Shown piece after piece: positions 45,960 through 57,958 of a DNA stretch of 64,000 nucleotides. Below the pieces are notes generated by a model. That model searched no databases. It worked only from the letters and a program-made list of their open reading frames with translations, and was not told the DNA's origin. The translations under genes were made by a program, and so were the position numbers. The stretch's first letter is position 1, and every line of letters starts with the position of its first letter. The DNA is taken from contig NZ_JNBQ01000004.1 in assembly GCF_001019615.1 (NCBI RefSeq), forward strand, positions 124,001 to 188,000, read 5' to 3'. Source of the stretch: Cellulosimicrobium funkei. GTDB taxonomy: Bacteria; Actinomycetota; Actinomycetes; Actinomycetales; Cellulomonadaceae.

Positions 45960-47797
45960 GCGCGACGGCCGGCTCCACCGACGGGCGCTGGCGGGGGCTC
46001 TGGCGCCGGGTCCGCCGACGCGCGCGTGCCACGGTCCGCCGCGTCGTGTGGCGCTGGCGCTCGTCGATGCAGCTGCGCGTCGTGACGTCCGCGCTCGTCG
46101 TGGGCGTCCTCACGGTCGGCGCGCTCGGCGCCTACCTGACCGACGCGATGCGCGACGGGCTCTACGAGCGGCGCGCGGCCGAGGTGGACCTGGAGAGCGC
46201 GCAGTCGACGCAGCAGGCGCGCAGCACGCTCGACGCCTCGCCCGCCGCGAACGCGACGGAGGCGCAGTCGCTGCTGTTCGACCTCTTCTCGATGCTCCAG
46301 AGCACGGGGTCGTCGCGCGACGTCTTCCTGTGGCAGGCGGGGGGGTCGAGCACCGTCGGTTTCCTCGACCTGTCGACGAACCCGCAGCTCGTCGACCTCG
46401 TCACGCCCGAGATGCGCGCGGCCACGGTCACCGCCGACGGCGAGCAGTACCTGCAGTCCGTCGCCATCCCGGTCGACCCGGCGGACCCGGACTCGCCGGT
46501 CGTGCCGGGCATCGTCGTCGGCTCGACGGTCGAGGTGCCCGTCGCCGGGACGTACGAGCTCTACTACCTGTACGACCTGGAGGCCGACCAGGAGACGCTG
46601 CGCTTCCTGCAGTCCGTCCTGCTCGTCGGCGCGCTCGTCCTGCTCGCGCTGCTCGTCGGCATCACCGCGCTCGTCACGCGCCAGGCCGTGCTGCCCGTGC
46701 GGCAGGCGGCGACGGTCGCGGAGCGGCTCGCCGACGGCCGGCTCGACGAACGGCTCCCCGTCAAGGGGCACGACGAGATGGCCTCGCTCGCGCACTCGTT
46801 CAACGAGATGGCGCGAAGCCTCCAGGACCAGATCGGGCGCATGGAGGAGCTGTCGATGCTCCAGCGCCGGTTCGTCTCCGACGTCTCGCACGAGCTGCGC
46901 ACACCGCTCACGACGATCCGGATGGCGTCCGAGGTGCTGCACTCCTCGCGCGAGGACTTCGACCCCGTCTCGAAGCGCTCGACCGAGCTGCTGCAGACCC
47001 AGCTCGACCGGTTCGAGGACCTGCTCGCGGACCTGCTCGAGATCAGCCGGTTCGACGCGGGGGCCGCGGTCCTCGACGCGGAGCGCCGCGACCTGCGCGA
47101 CGTCGTCAACGCCGCGGTCGACCACGCCGCCCCGCTCGCCGAGCGCAAGGGCGTGTGGCTGTCGGTCCACCTCGGGGACGAGCCCGTGACGGCGGACGTC
47201 GACCCGCGGCGCGTCGAGCGCATCGTGCGCAACCTCGTCGTGAACGCGATCGAGCACGCCGAGGAGCGGCCCGTCGAGATCACCGTCGAGGGCGACGGGC
47301 ACGCCGTCGCGGTCGCGGTGCGCGACCACGGGGTCGGGATGACCGCGGACGAGGTCCAGCACGTGTTCGACCGCTTCTGGCGCGCGGACCCCGCCCGCGC
47401 CCGCACGACCGGCGGCACGGGCCTCGGCCTCGCGATCTCGCTCGAGGACGCCCACCTGCACGGCGGCTGGCTCGAGGCCTGGGGCCGCCCGGCGCGCGGC
47501 GCGAGCTTCCGGCTCACGCTCCCGCGGCGCGCGGGCATCCGGCTCCAGTCGTCGCCGCTGCCGCTCGTGTCGGAGGCGGCGGTCGGCCGAGGGCTCCCCG
47601 CCGAGTGGAGCGCCACGACGCCGGTCGTCGAGGACGTCGAGGGAACGGCGGGTCCCGCCGACCTGCCGTCCGTCACGGGCGGCATCCCCGTCGTCCTCCT
47701 GCGCGACCCCGGCCCGTACCCGGGCCGCGGGACAGAGCCCCACCCCGGAGAGCAGCCGGAGCGGCTGACCTCCGACGACGTGCAGGAGGCGCGATGA
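45956..47797 (+). CDS. mtrB: Sensor histidine kinase MtrB
   Basis: 613 residues. Basic N-terminus, first membrane helix at about 38-60, an extracellular domain of about 140 residues, a second helix, a HAMP domain (RLADGRLDERLPVKGHDEM), the phosphoacceptor VSDVSHELRTPLTTIRM and a HATPase with NLVVNAIEHAEE and GTGLGLAISLEDAHLHGG. A C-terminal disordered tail of about 90 residues is longer than the usual family end. It pairs with MtrA and, through lpqB, with a lipoprotein that modulates the system in mycobacteria. Confidence 0.96.
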   Translation: MSATAGSTDGRWRGLWRRVRRRARATVRRVVWRWRSSMQLRVVTSALVVGVLTVGALGAYLTDAMRDGLYERRAAEVDLESAQSTQQARSTLDASPAANATEAQSLLFDLFSMLQSTGSSRDVFLWQAGGSSTVGFLDLSTNPQLVDLVTPEMRAATVTADGEQYLQSVAIPVDPADPDSPVVPGIVVGSTVEVPVAGTYELYYLYDLEADQETLRFLQSVLLVGALVLLALLVGITALVTRQAVLPVRQAATVAERLADGRLDERLPVKGHDEMASLAHSFNEMARSLQDQIGRMEELSMLQRRFVSDVSHELRTPLTTIRMASEVLHSSREDFDPVSKRSTELLQTQLDRFEDLLADLLEISRFDAGAAVLDAERRDLRDVVNAAVDHAAPLAERKGVWLSVHLGDEPVTADVDPRRVERIVRNLVVNAIEHAEERPVEITVEGDGHAVAVAVRDHGVGMTADEVQHVFDRFWRADPARARTTGGTGLGLAISLEDAHLHGGWLEAWGRPARGASFRLTLPRRAGIRLQSSPLPLVSEAAVGRGLPAEWSATTPVVEDVEGTAGPADLPSVTGGIPVVLLRDPGPYPGRGTEPHPGEQPERLTSDDVQEAR

Positions 47798-49524
47798 GCA
47801 CGACAGGGACGCTGCGCCGTCGGGCCGTGCGTGCGCTCACCGCCGGGCTCGCGACGGCGCTCGTCGCCGCGCTCGGCGCGTGCGCCTCGATCCCCACGTC
47901 CGGACCGGTCACCGAGGGGCAGGCGACCCCGGAGGATCCCGGCCAGCCGTTCGTCAGCGCCGCCGCCCCGCGCCCCGACGCGTCGCCGTCCCAGATCGTC
48001 CAGGGCTTCCTCGCGGCCCAGGCCCAGGGCGCCCGGAGCTCGTTCGACGTCGCCTCGGAGTTCCTCACGCCGGAGGTCCAGGAGGAGTGGTCCCCGCTCG
48101 CCCAGGTGGCGATCGTGGCGGGGGAGCCGGAGCTCGTCGTGGACGAGTCGACGCTCGAGGGCGGGACGACGACGGTCCGCACGACCGCGGAGCTCGTCGG
48201 CACCGTGGACGAGCACGGGGTCTACACCGAGGAGGTCCCCGGGCAGACCATCGAGATCTCCTACGGCCTCGTGCGCGACGACCGCGACCAGTGGCGCATC
48301 GGCACGGTCGACGACGGCCTGACGATCACCGAGACGAACTTCGCGCAGACGTACAAGCAGGTCAACCTCTACTTCCCGACGCTCGACCGGGAGTACCTCG
48401 TGCCCGACGCGCGCTGGTTCCCCAGCCGCAACTGGCAGGCGCTCGCGGTCCGGGAGACCCTGCGCGGGCCGTCGGAGTGGCTCGCCGGCTCCGTGGCGAC
48501 CGTCGCTCCCGAGGGCACCGCGCTGAGCATCGACTCGGTCCCGGCGGCGGAGGGGACCATCTCCGTGCCGCTCACGGACCCCGTCACCGCGGCCTCGTCC
48601 GCGGACCGTGCCCTGCTGCTGGCCCAGCTCCAGGCCTCCCTCGGGGGACGCGTCGAGATCACGGTCGACGTCGGCGGGTCCGTGCTCTCCGCCGACGAGG
48701 TCCCGACGATCGGCGTCGCCACGACCCCCGACGACCCCGTCGTCCTGGCCGGTGACCAGATCATGAGGCTCCAGGGCCGCACCACCGAGCCGGTCGCGTC
48801 GGCCGCACCGCTCACGGGGCTCCAGCCCACGGCCCTCGCGTTCCGGGGTCGCTCCACCGACGCCGCGTTCGTCGTCCGCGACGGGGGGAGCCGCATCGTC
48901 ACGGCGCCCACCGCGGAGGCCGGGCCGACGACGCTCCTCACCGGGTCGAACCTCCTCGCCCCGTCGATCGACCGCTACCAGTACCTGTGGAGCGGTCCGC
49001 AGGTCCAGGCGGGTTCGCTGCAGGTCGTCGACCTCGGGGAGGCGGGCTCGGACGAGGCCGTGACCCCCGTCGCGGCGGCCTGGCTCGACGGGCGCACGGT
49101 CATGTCGGTGCGGGTCGCCCCGGACGGCGCGCGGGTCGCCGTCGTGAGCGACGCGGGGAGCGGGGCGCAGATCCACGTCGCGGGCATCGTCCGCGACGAG
49201 TCCGGTCGCCCCACCCAGCTCTCCGAGCCGGTCCGGGTGGGGCAGCCCGTGCTGGCGGCCACCCAGGTCACGTGGGTGGACCGCGCGCTCCTGGGCGTCC
49301 TCGGCAGGACGGCGGGGACGGCCGAGCCCGTGGTGCAGCGCGTCCCCGTCGGCGGGCCCACGGTGCCCTCGTCGCCGGTCGAGGACGCGGTGTCGCTCGC
49401 GTCGGCGACGGGCGTCTCGACGACGCTCGTCGGGACGAGCGACAGCAGCCTCTACGCCGCAGGCACCTCGACGCTCTGGACCAGGGTCGCGACCGAGGTG
49501 CGGCTGCCCACCTTCCCGGGCTGA
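47794..49524 (+). CDS. lpqB: Lipoprotein LpqB, MtrAB-associated
   Basis: 576 residues. Signal peptide with lipobox LGAC (C30). The region of residues 40-270 corresponds to the LpqB N-terminal and GerMN-like domains (SSFDVASEFLTPEVQEEW; FPSRNWQALAVRETLRGPSEWL), and the C-terminal half is a beta-propeller-like domain. In mycobacteria LpqB interacts with MtrB to affect signalling. AGGAGG five nt before ATG 47794; ATGA overlap with mtrB. Confidence 0.95.
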   Translation: MSTTGTLRRRAVRALTAGLATALVAALGACASIPTSGPVTEGQATPEDPGQPFVSAAAPRPDASPSQIVQGFLAAQAQGARSSFDVASEFLTPEVQEEWSPLAQVAIVAGEPELVVDESTLEGGTTTVRTTAELVGTVDEHGVYTEEVPGQTIEISYGLVRDDRDQWRIGTVDDGLTITETNFAQTYKQVNLYFPTLDREYLVPDARWFPSRNWQALAVRETLRGPSEWLAGSVATVAPEGTALSIDSVPAAEGTISVPLTDPVTAASSADRALLLAQLQASLGGRVEITVDVGGSVLSADEVPTIGVATTPDDPVVLAGDQIMRLQGRTTEPVASAAPLTGLQPTALAFRGRSTDAAFVVRDGGSRIVTAPTAEAGPTTLLTGSNLLAPSIDRYQYLWSGPQVQAGSLQVVDLGEAGSDEAVTPVAAAWLDGRTVMSVRVAPDGARVAVVSDAGSGAQIHVAGIVRDESGRPTQLSEPVRVGQPVLAATQVTWVDRALLGVLGRTAGTAEPVVQRVPVGGPTVPSSPVEDAVSLASATGVSTTLVGTSDSSLYAAGTSTLWTRVATEVRLPTFPG

Positions 49525-49675
49525 CCACGCGGGCGACGTCGCGCTGTCCCGAGGGCGGTCCGTCGCTCGCGCGGGGTGGACCACAGGACCGGCCGCCGGG
49601 TGCGGAGCCTGGTCCGCGTGACGCCGTCGTCCACAGGTCTCGCGTCCGCGTCCGCACGCCGAAGCCCTGCGCGGG

Positions 49676-49681
49676 CAGGCT
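49676..49681 (+). promoter_or_regulatory. Leaderless -10 box for comF
   Basis: CAGGCT, 6 nt before the GTG at 49688. Confidence 0.5.
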
Positions 49682-49687
49682 GGTCCG

Positions 49688-50485
49688 GTGCTCCTCCCCG
49701 CCCTCGACGACGTCGCGCGCCTCGTGCTGCCGGTCGCCTGCCCGGGGTGCGACCGCCCCGACGTCCGTTGGTGCGCCGGCTGCCTCGCGCCCCTGGACGC
49801 CCCGCTGCGGCGCCGCGAGCAGGCGGCCCCACGTCTCGACCGGCTCGACGGCGTCGCGCCCCTGCCGGTGTGGGCGCCGGCGCACTACGCGGGACCGGTA
49901 CGGGGTGTGGTCGTCGCGTGGAAGGACCGCGGCCGGGCCGACCTCGACGGTCCGCTGGCTGTCGTCGCGCGTCGCGCGGGCACCGCGCTGGCCGGGCTCC
50001 TCGGTACGGGTCCCGTCGCGAGGCCGCTCGCGCGAGCGGACCCCGGACCGTCGCCCCGGGCGGTCCTGGTCGTTCCCGCGCCGACGTCCGCCGCGGCGCG
50101 GCGGGCCCGCGGCCGGGACCCCGTCGTCGTGCTCGCGCGTGGTGTCGCGACGGGCCTCCGGGCCGCGGGGACACCGGCACGCGTCGTGCCCCTGCTCGTC
50201 CAGCGAGGGCGTGCTCGCGACCAGGTCGGGCTGGGCTCCCGGGCGCGCGGCGCGCGTCTCGGCGCCGTCGGGGTCGCGACCGGGCCGGTGACGCGCCGTC
50301 GGGTGCAGGAGGCCGTGCGCGACCGGCTCCCGTGCCTCCTCGTCGACGACGTCCTCACCACCGGAGCGACCCTCGCCGCGAGCGAGGCCGCCCTCGCACG
50401 CGCCGGCCTGCGCGTGCTGGGAGCGTTCGTCCTCGCAGCGACGCCTGCGCCGCGGCGTCGCGAGGCCGTGCCGGAGGCGCCGTGA
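49688..50485 (+). CDS. comF: ComF family protein (phosphoribosyltransferase-like)
   Basis: 265 residues. An N-terminal zinc ribbon (CPGC and CAGC) precedes a type I phosphoribosyltransferase fold with the PRPP loop CLLVDDVLTTGATLAASEAAL near the C-terminus. ComF proteins assist DNA uptake in competent bacteria, but in Actinobacteria the gene is conserved in the mtrAB-secA block irrespective of competence, so another function is likely. The GTG start follows a CAGGCT box by 6 nt. Confidence 0.9.
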   Translation: MLLPALDDVARLVLPVACPGCDRPDVRWCAGCLAPLDAPLRRREQAAPRLDRLDGVAPLPVWAPAHYAGPVRGVVVAWKDRGRADLDGPLAVVARRAGTALAGLLGTGPVARPLARADPGPSPRAVLVVPAPTSAAARRARGRDPVVVLARGVATGLRAAGTPARVVPLLVQRGRARDQVGLGSRARGARLGAVGVATGPVTRRRVQEAVRDRLPCLLVDDVLTTGATLAASEAALARAGLRVLGAFVLAATPAPRRREAVPEAP

Positions 50486-50561
50486 CGCACTGTCCGACGG
50501 ACGGGCCGAAGGTCCTCCGGTTCACCTCCCGTTGGTGCTGCCGACACCCCGGAGCGCGGGT

Positions 50562-50567
50562 TAGTCT
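50562..50567 (+). promoter_or_regulatory. -10 box for hpf
   Basis: TAGTCT about 192 bp before the hpf start; it implies a long 5' leader. Confidence 0.45.
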
Positions 50568-50657
50568 GAGGGCCAGTCGCCGCGGACGACGGAGGTGCAG
50601 GGCACGTCCGGCGCCGCGCGAGCGTACCGAGCGCGCGGCCTCGCGCCGCAAGGAGGT

Positions 50658-50693
50658 GGTAGCCCACCGCACCCGGACCCGGGTGCTCCTACC
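50658..50693 (+). other. Hairpin in the hpf leader
   Basis: A nested stem: GGTAG (50658-50662) with CTACC (50689-50693) encloses GCACCCG/CGGGTGC (50669-50675 with 50680-50686). It follows an AAGGAGGT element at 50650-50657 and lies within the transcribed leader. Confidence 0.4.
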
Positions 50694-50758
50694 GAATCCG
50701 AACGAGGCGCTCGGACGCACCGAGCCGGGCGCCGCACAAGATCCTCGCGGAGGCTCAC

Positions 50759-51412
50759 ATGGAGATCGTCGTCGTCGGCAGGCACACGGAAGTGGCAGAC
50801 CGCTTCCGCCGGCACGTGGAGGACAAGCTCGCCAAGGTCCAGCAGCTCGCGCCCACGGCGCAGCGCGTGGACGTCGAGGTCACCCACGAGAACAACCCGA
50901 GGCTCTCCGGAGTTCGCGAACGCGTCGAGCTGACCGTCCGCGCCAAGGGACCTGTCGTCCGCGCCGAAGCAGCGGCCGACGACCGGTTCGGCGCCCTCGA
51001 CCTCGCGATGGACAAGCTCGCCGAGCGCCTGCGCCGTGCCCGCGACCGTCGCAAGGACCACCGCAACCACACCGTCGTGCCGCCCGTCGACGTGCGTCCC
51101 TACGACCCGGCCACGCACGCCGCGCCCCCGCCGCCGGCGCCGACCGCGCCCAGCGAGCCCGGGGAGGCCGTCGAGACCACCCTCGGCGACTCGCCCGTCG
51201 TCATCCGGCAGAAGCTGCACTCCGCGGAACCCATGACCGTGGACGACGCGCTGTACGAGATGGAGATGGTCGGCCACGACTTCTTCCTCTTCGTCGACGT
51301 CGAGACCTCTCGTCCGTCCGTCGCCTACCGGCGTCGCGGCTGGACCTACGGGGTCGTCGCGCTCGACACGTCCTGCGACTGCGCCGACGCCGCGGTCGAG
51401 AAGACCGCCTGA
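50759..51412 (+). CDS. hpf: Ribosome hibernation promoting factor, long form
   Basis: 217 residues. The N-terminal domain (1-105) starts MEIVVVGRHTEVADRFRRHV and has the basic RNA-binding helix LDLAMDKLAERLRRARDRRK; a Pro/Ala linker leads to the C-terminal dimerisation domain (about 145-215) with DDALYEMEMVGHDFFLFVD and the YRRRGWTYGVVAL segment that dimerises 70S ribosomes into 100S. GGAGG five nt before ATG. A long leader and a strong terminator suggest its own stress control. Confidence 0.94.
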   Translation: MEIVVVGRHTEVADRFRRHVEDKLAKVQQLAPTAQRVDVEVTHENNPRLSGVRERVELTVRAKGPVVRAEAAADDRFGALDLAMDKLAERLRRARDRRKDHRNHTVVPPVDVRPYDPATHAAPPPPAPTAPSEPGEAVETTLGDSPVVIRQKLHSAEPMTVDDALYEMEMVGHDFFLFVDVETSRPSVAYRRRGWTYGVVALDTSCDCADAAVEKTA

Positions 51413-51420
51413 CCCGCACC

Positions 51421-51455
51421 GACGCGCCCGGACCCTCCTCGGGTCCGGGCGCGTC
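51421..51455 (+). terminator. Terminator after hpf
   Basis: Perfect 15-bp stem (51421-51435 with 51441-51455) with a 5-nt loop, 9 nt after the stop. Confidence 0.85.
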
Positions 51456-51501
51456 GCGCTGTCCGGAACCGGCGCGGGGCGGGCGTGTGGGTGGGGTCGG
51501 G

Positions 51502-51507
51502 CAGGAT
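51502..51507 (+). promoter_or_regulatory. Leaderless -10 box for the YcaQ-like gene
   Basis: CAGGAT, 7 nt before the GTG at 51515. Confidence 0.45.
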
Positions 51508-51514
51508 TCGGAGG

Positions 51515-52780
51515 GTGGTCGCCACGCCGTCGAGGTCCGAGTCGTTGTCCCTCTCCCAGGCGCGCCGCGTCGCGCTCGCGGCGCAGGGGCTGCACCGTCC
51601 CCGCCCGTACGACGGAACGGGTGGGCGCGCGTCGACCATGCGGCAGGTCCAGGGGGTGATCGACCGCCTCGGGCTGCTCCAGATCGACTCGGTGAACGTG
51701 CTCGCGCGAGCGCACCTCATGCCGCTGTACGCGCGTCTCGGCCCGTACGACACGGCGCTGCTGGACCGTGCGGCGGGCCGGGCGCCGCGCCGGCTCGTGG
51801 AGACGTGGGCCCACGTCGCGTCGTACGTGCCGCCGAGCACGTGGCCGCTGCTCGAGTGGCGTCGCCGCCGGTACCGGACGGAGGCGTGGGGGACGATCAG
51901 CGCGGTCGAGATGAGCCACTCGGAGGCGGTGGAGGACGTGCGTCGCCTCGTCACCGAGCGCGGCCCCATCACGGCGAGCGAGGTGCACGAGATCCTGGAG
52001 GCGGAGGGTCGGGCGCACCCGCGGGACCGCTCGCAGTGGGGCTGGAACTGGACGGTCGCCAAGCGCGCGCTCGAGTTCCTGTTCTTCACGGGCGAGATCA
52101 CGTCCGCGCGCCGCAACGGCGCGTTCGAGCGCTGCTACGACCTCACGGAGCGCGTGCTACCGCCGGAGGTCGTCGCGGCACCGCCCGTCGCGGACGCCGA
52201 CGCCGTCCGGGCTCTCCTCGAGATCGGTGCGCGCGCGCACGGGGTCGGGACGCTGCGCTGCTTCAAGGACTACTTCCGCCTTCGGGGCCCCGCCGTGCGC
52301 ACGGCGTTCGACGAGCTCGTCGAGGCGGGCACGCTGCGGCCGGTGACGGTGCGCGGCTGGGACGAGCCGACGTACCTGCACGCGGACGCCGCGCTCCCGC
52401 GTCGCGCGACGGCGACGACGCTGCTCAACCCGTTCGACCCGCTCGTGTTCGAGCGCACGCGGCTCGAGCGGCTGTTCGACGTGCACTACCGGATCGAGAT
52501 CTACGTGCCGGCACCGAAGCGGGTGCACGGCTACTACGTCCTGCCGTTCCTCGAGGGAGAGCAGCTCACGGCCCGGGTCGACCTCAAGGCCGACCGGCGG
52601 GCGGGCGTGCTGCGGGTGCTGTCGGCGCACCGCGAGCAGGCGGCGGGGGAGGAGACGGCGGCCCGGCTCGCCGCGGAGCTCCGCGTGCTCGGTGGGTGGC
52701 TCGGCGTGCCGGACGTCGACGTGGCGCCCTCGGGAGACCTGGCCCCCGCGCTCGCGGCCGAGGTGGCGACGACGGGCTGA
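51515..52780 (+). CDS. YcaQ/AlkX-like DNA glycosylase (HTH_42)
   Basis: 421 residues. The family hallmark LGLLQIDSVNVLARAHLMPLYARLG with a QxD motif (in place of QxQ) corresponds to the catalytic loop of interstrand-crosslink glycosylases; FLFFTGEITSARRNGAFERCYDL and the C-terminal VHGYYVLPFLEGEQL follow. It may unhook crosslinks or alkylated bases; activity is inferred from family only. GTG 51515 is preferred to the upstream in-frame GTG 51485 because of the -10 box spacing. It interrupts the usual hpf-secA adjacency. Confidence 0.86.
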   Translation: MVATPSRSESLSLSQARRVALAAQGLHRPRPYDGTGGRASTMRQVQGVIDRLGLLQIDSVNVLARAHLMPLYARLGPYDTALLDRAAGRAPRRLVETWAHVASYVPPSTWPLLEWRRRRYRTEAWGTISAVEMSHSEAVEDVRRLVTERGPITASEVHEILEAEGRAHPRDRSQWGWNWTVAKRALEFLFFTGEITSARRNGAFERCYDLTERVLPPEVVAAPPVADADAVRALLEIGARAHGVGTLRCFKDYFRLRGPAVRTAFDELVEAGTLRPVTVRGWDEPTYLHADAALPRRATATTLLNPFDPLVFERTRLERLFDVHYRIEIYVPAPKRVHGYYVLPFLEGEQLTARVDLKADRRAGVLRVLSAHREQAAGEETAARLAAELRVLGGWLGVPDVDVAPSGDLAPALAAEVATTG

Positions 52781-52916
52781 GGGGTCGGTCGGGCCGGAGC
52801 GCGCTGTGGGCGGCCCGCCCGTGCGGGGACCCGTCGTCGTACCCTGGCGCGGGGTCTCGCCGGCGAGGTTCGTCGTCGGCGAAACCCGGGCGGGTCCGAC
52901 GTCGCTCCGACTCGCC

Positions 52917-52922
52917 TACGAT
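52917..52922 (+). promoter_or_regulatory. -10 box for secA
   Basis: TACGAT about 108 bp before the secA GTG. Confidence 0.4.
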
Positions 52923-53029
52923 GTTGTGTGACGTTGCCGACGTCCGCTGCCGTGCGCGCCCGCGCGGGAGAGCGTCGGCGCTGCTCCCGGACCAGCCGGC
53001 CCGGGCACCGATCGATACGGGAGTCCTGC

Positions 53030-56089
<3,060 letters not shown>

Positions 56090-56125
56090 TCCTCGACCCG
56101 TCCGGCGTGCGCCGTGACGGGACCG

Positions 56126-56170
56126 ACGACGGCGGGGCGTGCCACCAAGGGTGGCGCGCCCCGCCGTCGT
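56126..56170. terminator. Terminator between secA and the Rv3235-family gene
   Basis: A 20-bp stem with one G-U pair (56126-56145 with 56151-56170) and a 5-nt loop between convergent genes. Confidence 0.85.
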
Positions 56171-56186
56171 CTCGGCCGAGGGTCGG

Positions 56187-56756
56187 TCACCCGATCTCGA
56201 GCGCGACGACGCGCCACGTCCCGCGGCGCGCCTCGAGCCGCGCCGCGGCGGCCCGCACGCGGGCACCGTCCTCGACCACGACGGTGCCCTCGGCGACGCC
56301 GTCGCCGATCCGCAGCACGCGGGCGCGGCGCACGGTGACGGGCCGGGTCGTCGTGGCGCGAGGGCCGTCGGCGACGAGGCGCGACCGTCGGGCGAGCGTC
56401 TCGTAGATCTCCGGCGACACCCACCGCGCGAGCTGTCCCACGGTGCGCTCGCCGCGGACGACCTCGACGGCGGCGCGCACGACCGCGCAGCACAGGGCCG
56501 TCGGGTCGGGGAGCGGGAGCGGCGCCGTCGGCGGCGCGAGAGGGCGTCCCCGCACGACGTGCTGCCGTGCCCGCGCGGTCCTGACGTCGGTCAGGTCCAT
56601 CGTCGGGACGGCACGCTCGCCCACGCAGCGCAGCAGGCGAGCGGGCAGCTCGGCGGGCACGCTCGTGGAGCGGGCGGGCGGCGCGGGCCGGTCGGGCGGC
56701 GCGGCGGGACCGGTCGTGGCCTGGGCGTCGGCGGTGGTCAGCAGGGGAGCGGTCAT
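56187..56756 (-). CDS. Rv3235 family protein
   Basis: 189 residues. A disordered N-terminal half of about 75 residues is followed by a compact domain with VVRAAVEVVRGERTVGQLARWVSPEIYETLARR and ARVLRIGDGVAEGTVVV, the Rv3235-family pattern. Function is unknown; the family sits near secA in many Actinobacteria. AAGGAG six nt before ATG 56756. It lies downstream of the LysM gene on the same strand, with a gap of 27 nt, so the two are co-transcribed. Confidence 0.85.
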   Translation of the reverse strand: MTAPLLTTADAQATTGPAAPPDRPAPPARSTSVPAELPARLLRCVGERAVPTMDLTDVRTARARQHVVRGRPLAPPTAPLPLPDPTALCCAVVRAAVEVVRGERTVGQLARWVSPEIYETLARRSRLVADGPRATTTRPVTVRRARVLRIGDGVAEGTVVVEDGARVRAAAARLEARRGTWRVVALEIG

Positions 56757-56783
56757 CGTGGGCTCCTTCGCGGCGGGCGGTCG

Positions 56784-57791
56784 TCAGGAGGCCGGTGCGA
56801 CGAGCACCTGGCCCGGGCGGACGAGGTCGGGGTCGTCGCCGACGACCCCGACGTTCGCGGCGTACCAGCGCTGCACCGCGTCGGCCACCTGCGCGTCCGA
56901 CGCGCCGTCCGGCAGGTGGCGTGCGGCGATCGACCAGAGCGAGTCGCCGCGCACGGCGACGACCTCGCGCGGCTCGTCCGCGGCGACCTCCCGCACCACC
57001 GTGAGCGCGGCGTCGCGCTGATCGGCCGCGGCGCTCCGGGCCTCCGGCGCCCGTGCGGGAGCCGACGGACCCGTCGTCGTCGCGGTTCCGGGTGCCTGTG
57101 CCCGCGCCGGGGCCGAAGGCGAGGCCGGGGCCGACGGCGTGCTCGGAGCGTCCGGGGTGACGGACGGCACCGACTGCGCGGCCGGTGCGGAGGACGCGCG
57201 GTCGCCGGGCCCCGGGGTCGGGGCGGTGATCGTCGGCGCGGGCTGGTCGGAGGTCGTCGTCGGGCCCGAGGGAGCGTGCGGCAGCGCAGGTGCCGGTGCG
57301 TCCGTCGGGAGGGGAGCGGGCTGCGCCGGCCCGGACGGCGCGGGAGCGGGCGCCGAGGTCTGCCAGCCCAGGTCGACCGCCACGACGCCGGGGTCGGCGT
57401 CCGGGGTCGTCGCGGCCTGAGCGGTCCCTCCGGCGAGGACGAGGCCTGCACCCACGGTCAGCCCCACGCCGACCCGCGCGGCCCGGCGGACGACGGCGGG
57501 CGCCGCGCGCAGGAGGAGCCGTTCGCCGGCTCCCCACGAGCGGCCCACGGCGCGTGCGGCGACGCAGCCCAGGCCGAGGACGGCGCTGACGGCCACCCAC
57601 GTGGCCGCCACGGCCCCGAGCGCGACGGCGAGAAGCTCGACGTAGGGCTCGGGGCGGGCAGCGGGGAGGGTGCCCACGAGGTGCGCGGCGCGCAGCGCGA
57701 GCGCCGTCACGGCGCCGCCCATGACGAGGAGGAGCGCGAGGAGGACGGCGATGCCTCCGGCTCGTGCGGGTACGGCGGTACGACGGTCCAT
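56784..57791 (-). CDS. Membrane protein with C-terminal LysM domain
   Basis: 335 residues. Three N-terminal hydrophobic segments (about 12-36, 48-75, 103-125), a Pro/Ala-rich linker of about 130 residues that spans the wall, and a LysM domain at the end (VVAVRGDSLWSIAARHLPDG and DPDLVRPGQVLVAPA) that should bind peptidoglycan. The architecture fits a protein tethering membrane to wall. Three 10-bp direct repeats lie 38-67 bp upstream of its start, so it may be regulated by a factor binding these repeats; the BldC-like gene nearby is a candidate. Confidence 0.86.
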   Translation of the reverse strand: MDRRTAVPARAGGIAVLLALLLVMGGAVTALALRAAHLVGTLPAARPEPYVELLAVALGAVAATWVAVSAVLGLGCVAARAVGRSWGAGERLLLRAAPAVVRRAARVGVGLTVGAGLVLAGGTAQAATTPDADPGVVAVDLGWQTSAPAPAPSGPAQPAPLPTDAPAPALPHAPSGPTTTSDQPAPTITAPTPGPGDRASSAPAAQSVPSVTPDAPSTPSAPASPSAPARAQAPGTATTTGPSAPARAPEARSAAADQRDAALTVVREVAADEPREVVAVRGDSLWSIAARHLPDGASDAQVADAVQRWYAANVGVVGDDPDLVRPGQVLVAPAS

Positions 57792-57828
57792 CGGTGCCCC
57801 CTGCGTCGCCGTCCGAAGAAGACGGCTC

Positions 57829-57858
57829 TTGATGTCGTTTGATGTCGTTTGATACCGA
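57829..57858. repeat. Three 10-bp-phased direct repeats
   Basis: TTGATGTCGT at 57829-57838 and 57839-57848, then TTGATACCGA at 57849-57858. The period of one helical turn places the repeats on one face of the DNA. They lie between the divergent LysM and 58-kb genes. Confidence 0.7.
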
Positions 57859-57946
57859 CAGAGCGATCTAAGCGTGACCGGCCACCCCTGTCCAGAGGTC
57901 TTCTCGTGATGTGGACAGGGCGCGGGCCGGTGGCGCGGGGGACCGC

Positions 57947-57952
57947 TACGGT
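57947..57952 (+). promoter_or_regulatory. Leaderless -10 box for the gene at 57959
   Basis: TACGGT, 6 nt before the GTG at 57959. Confidence 0.55.
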
Positions 57953-57958
57953 GTCCCG

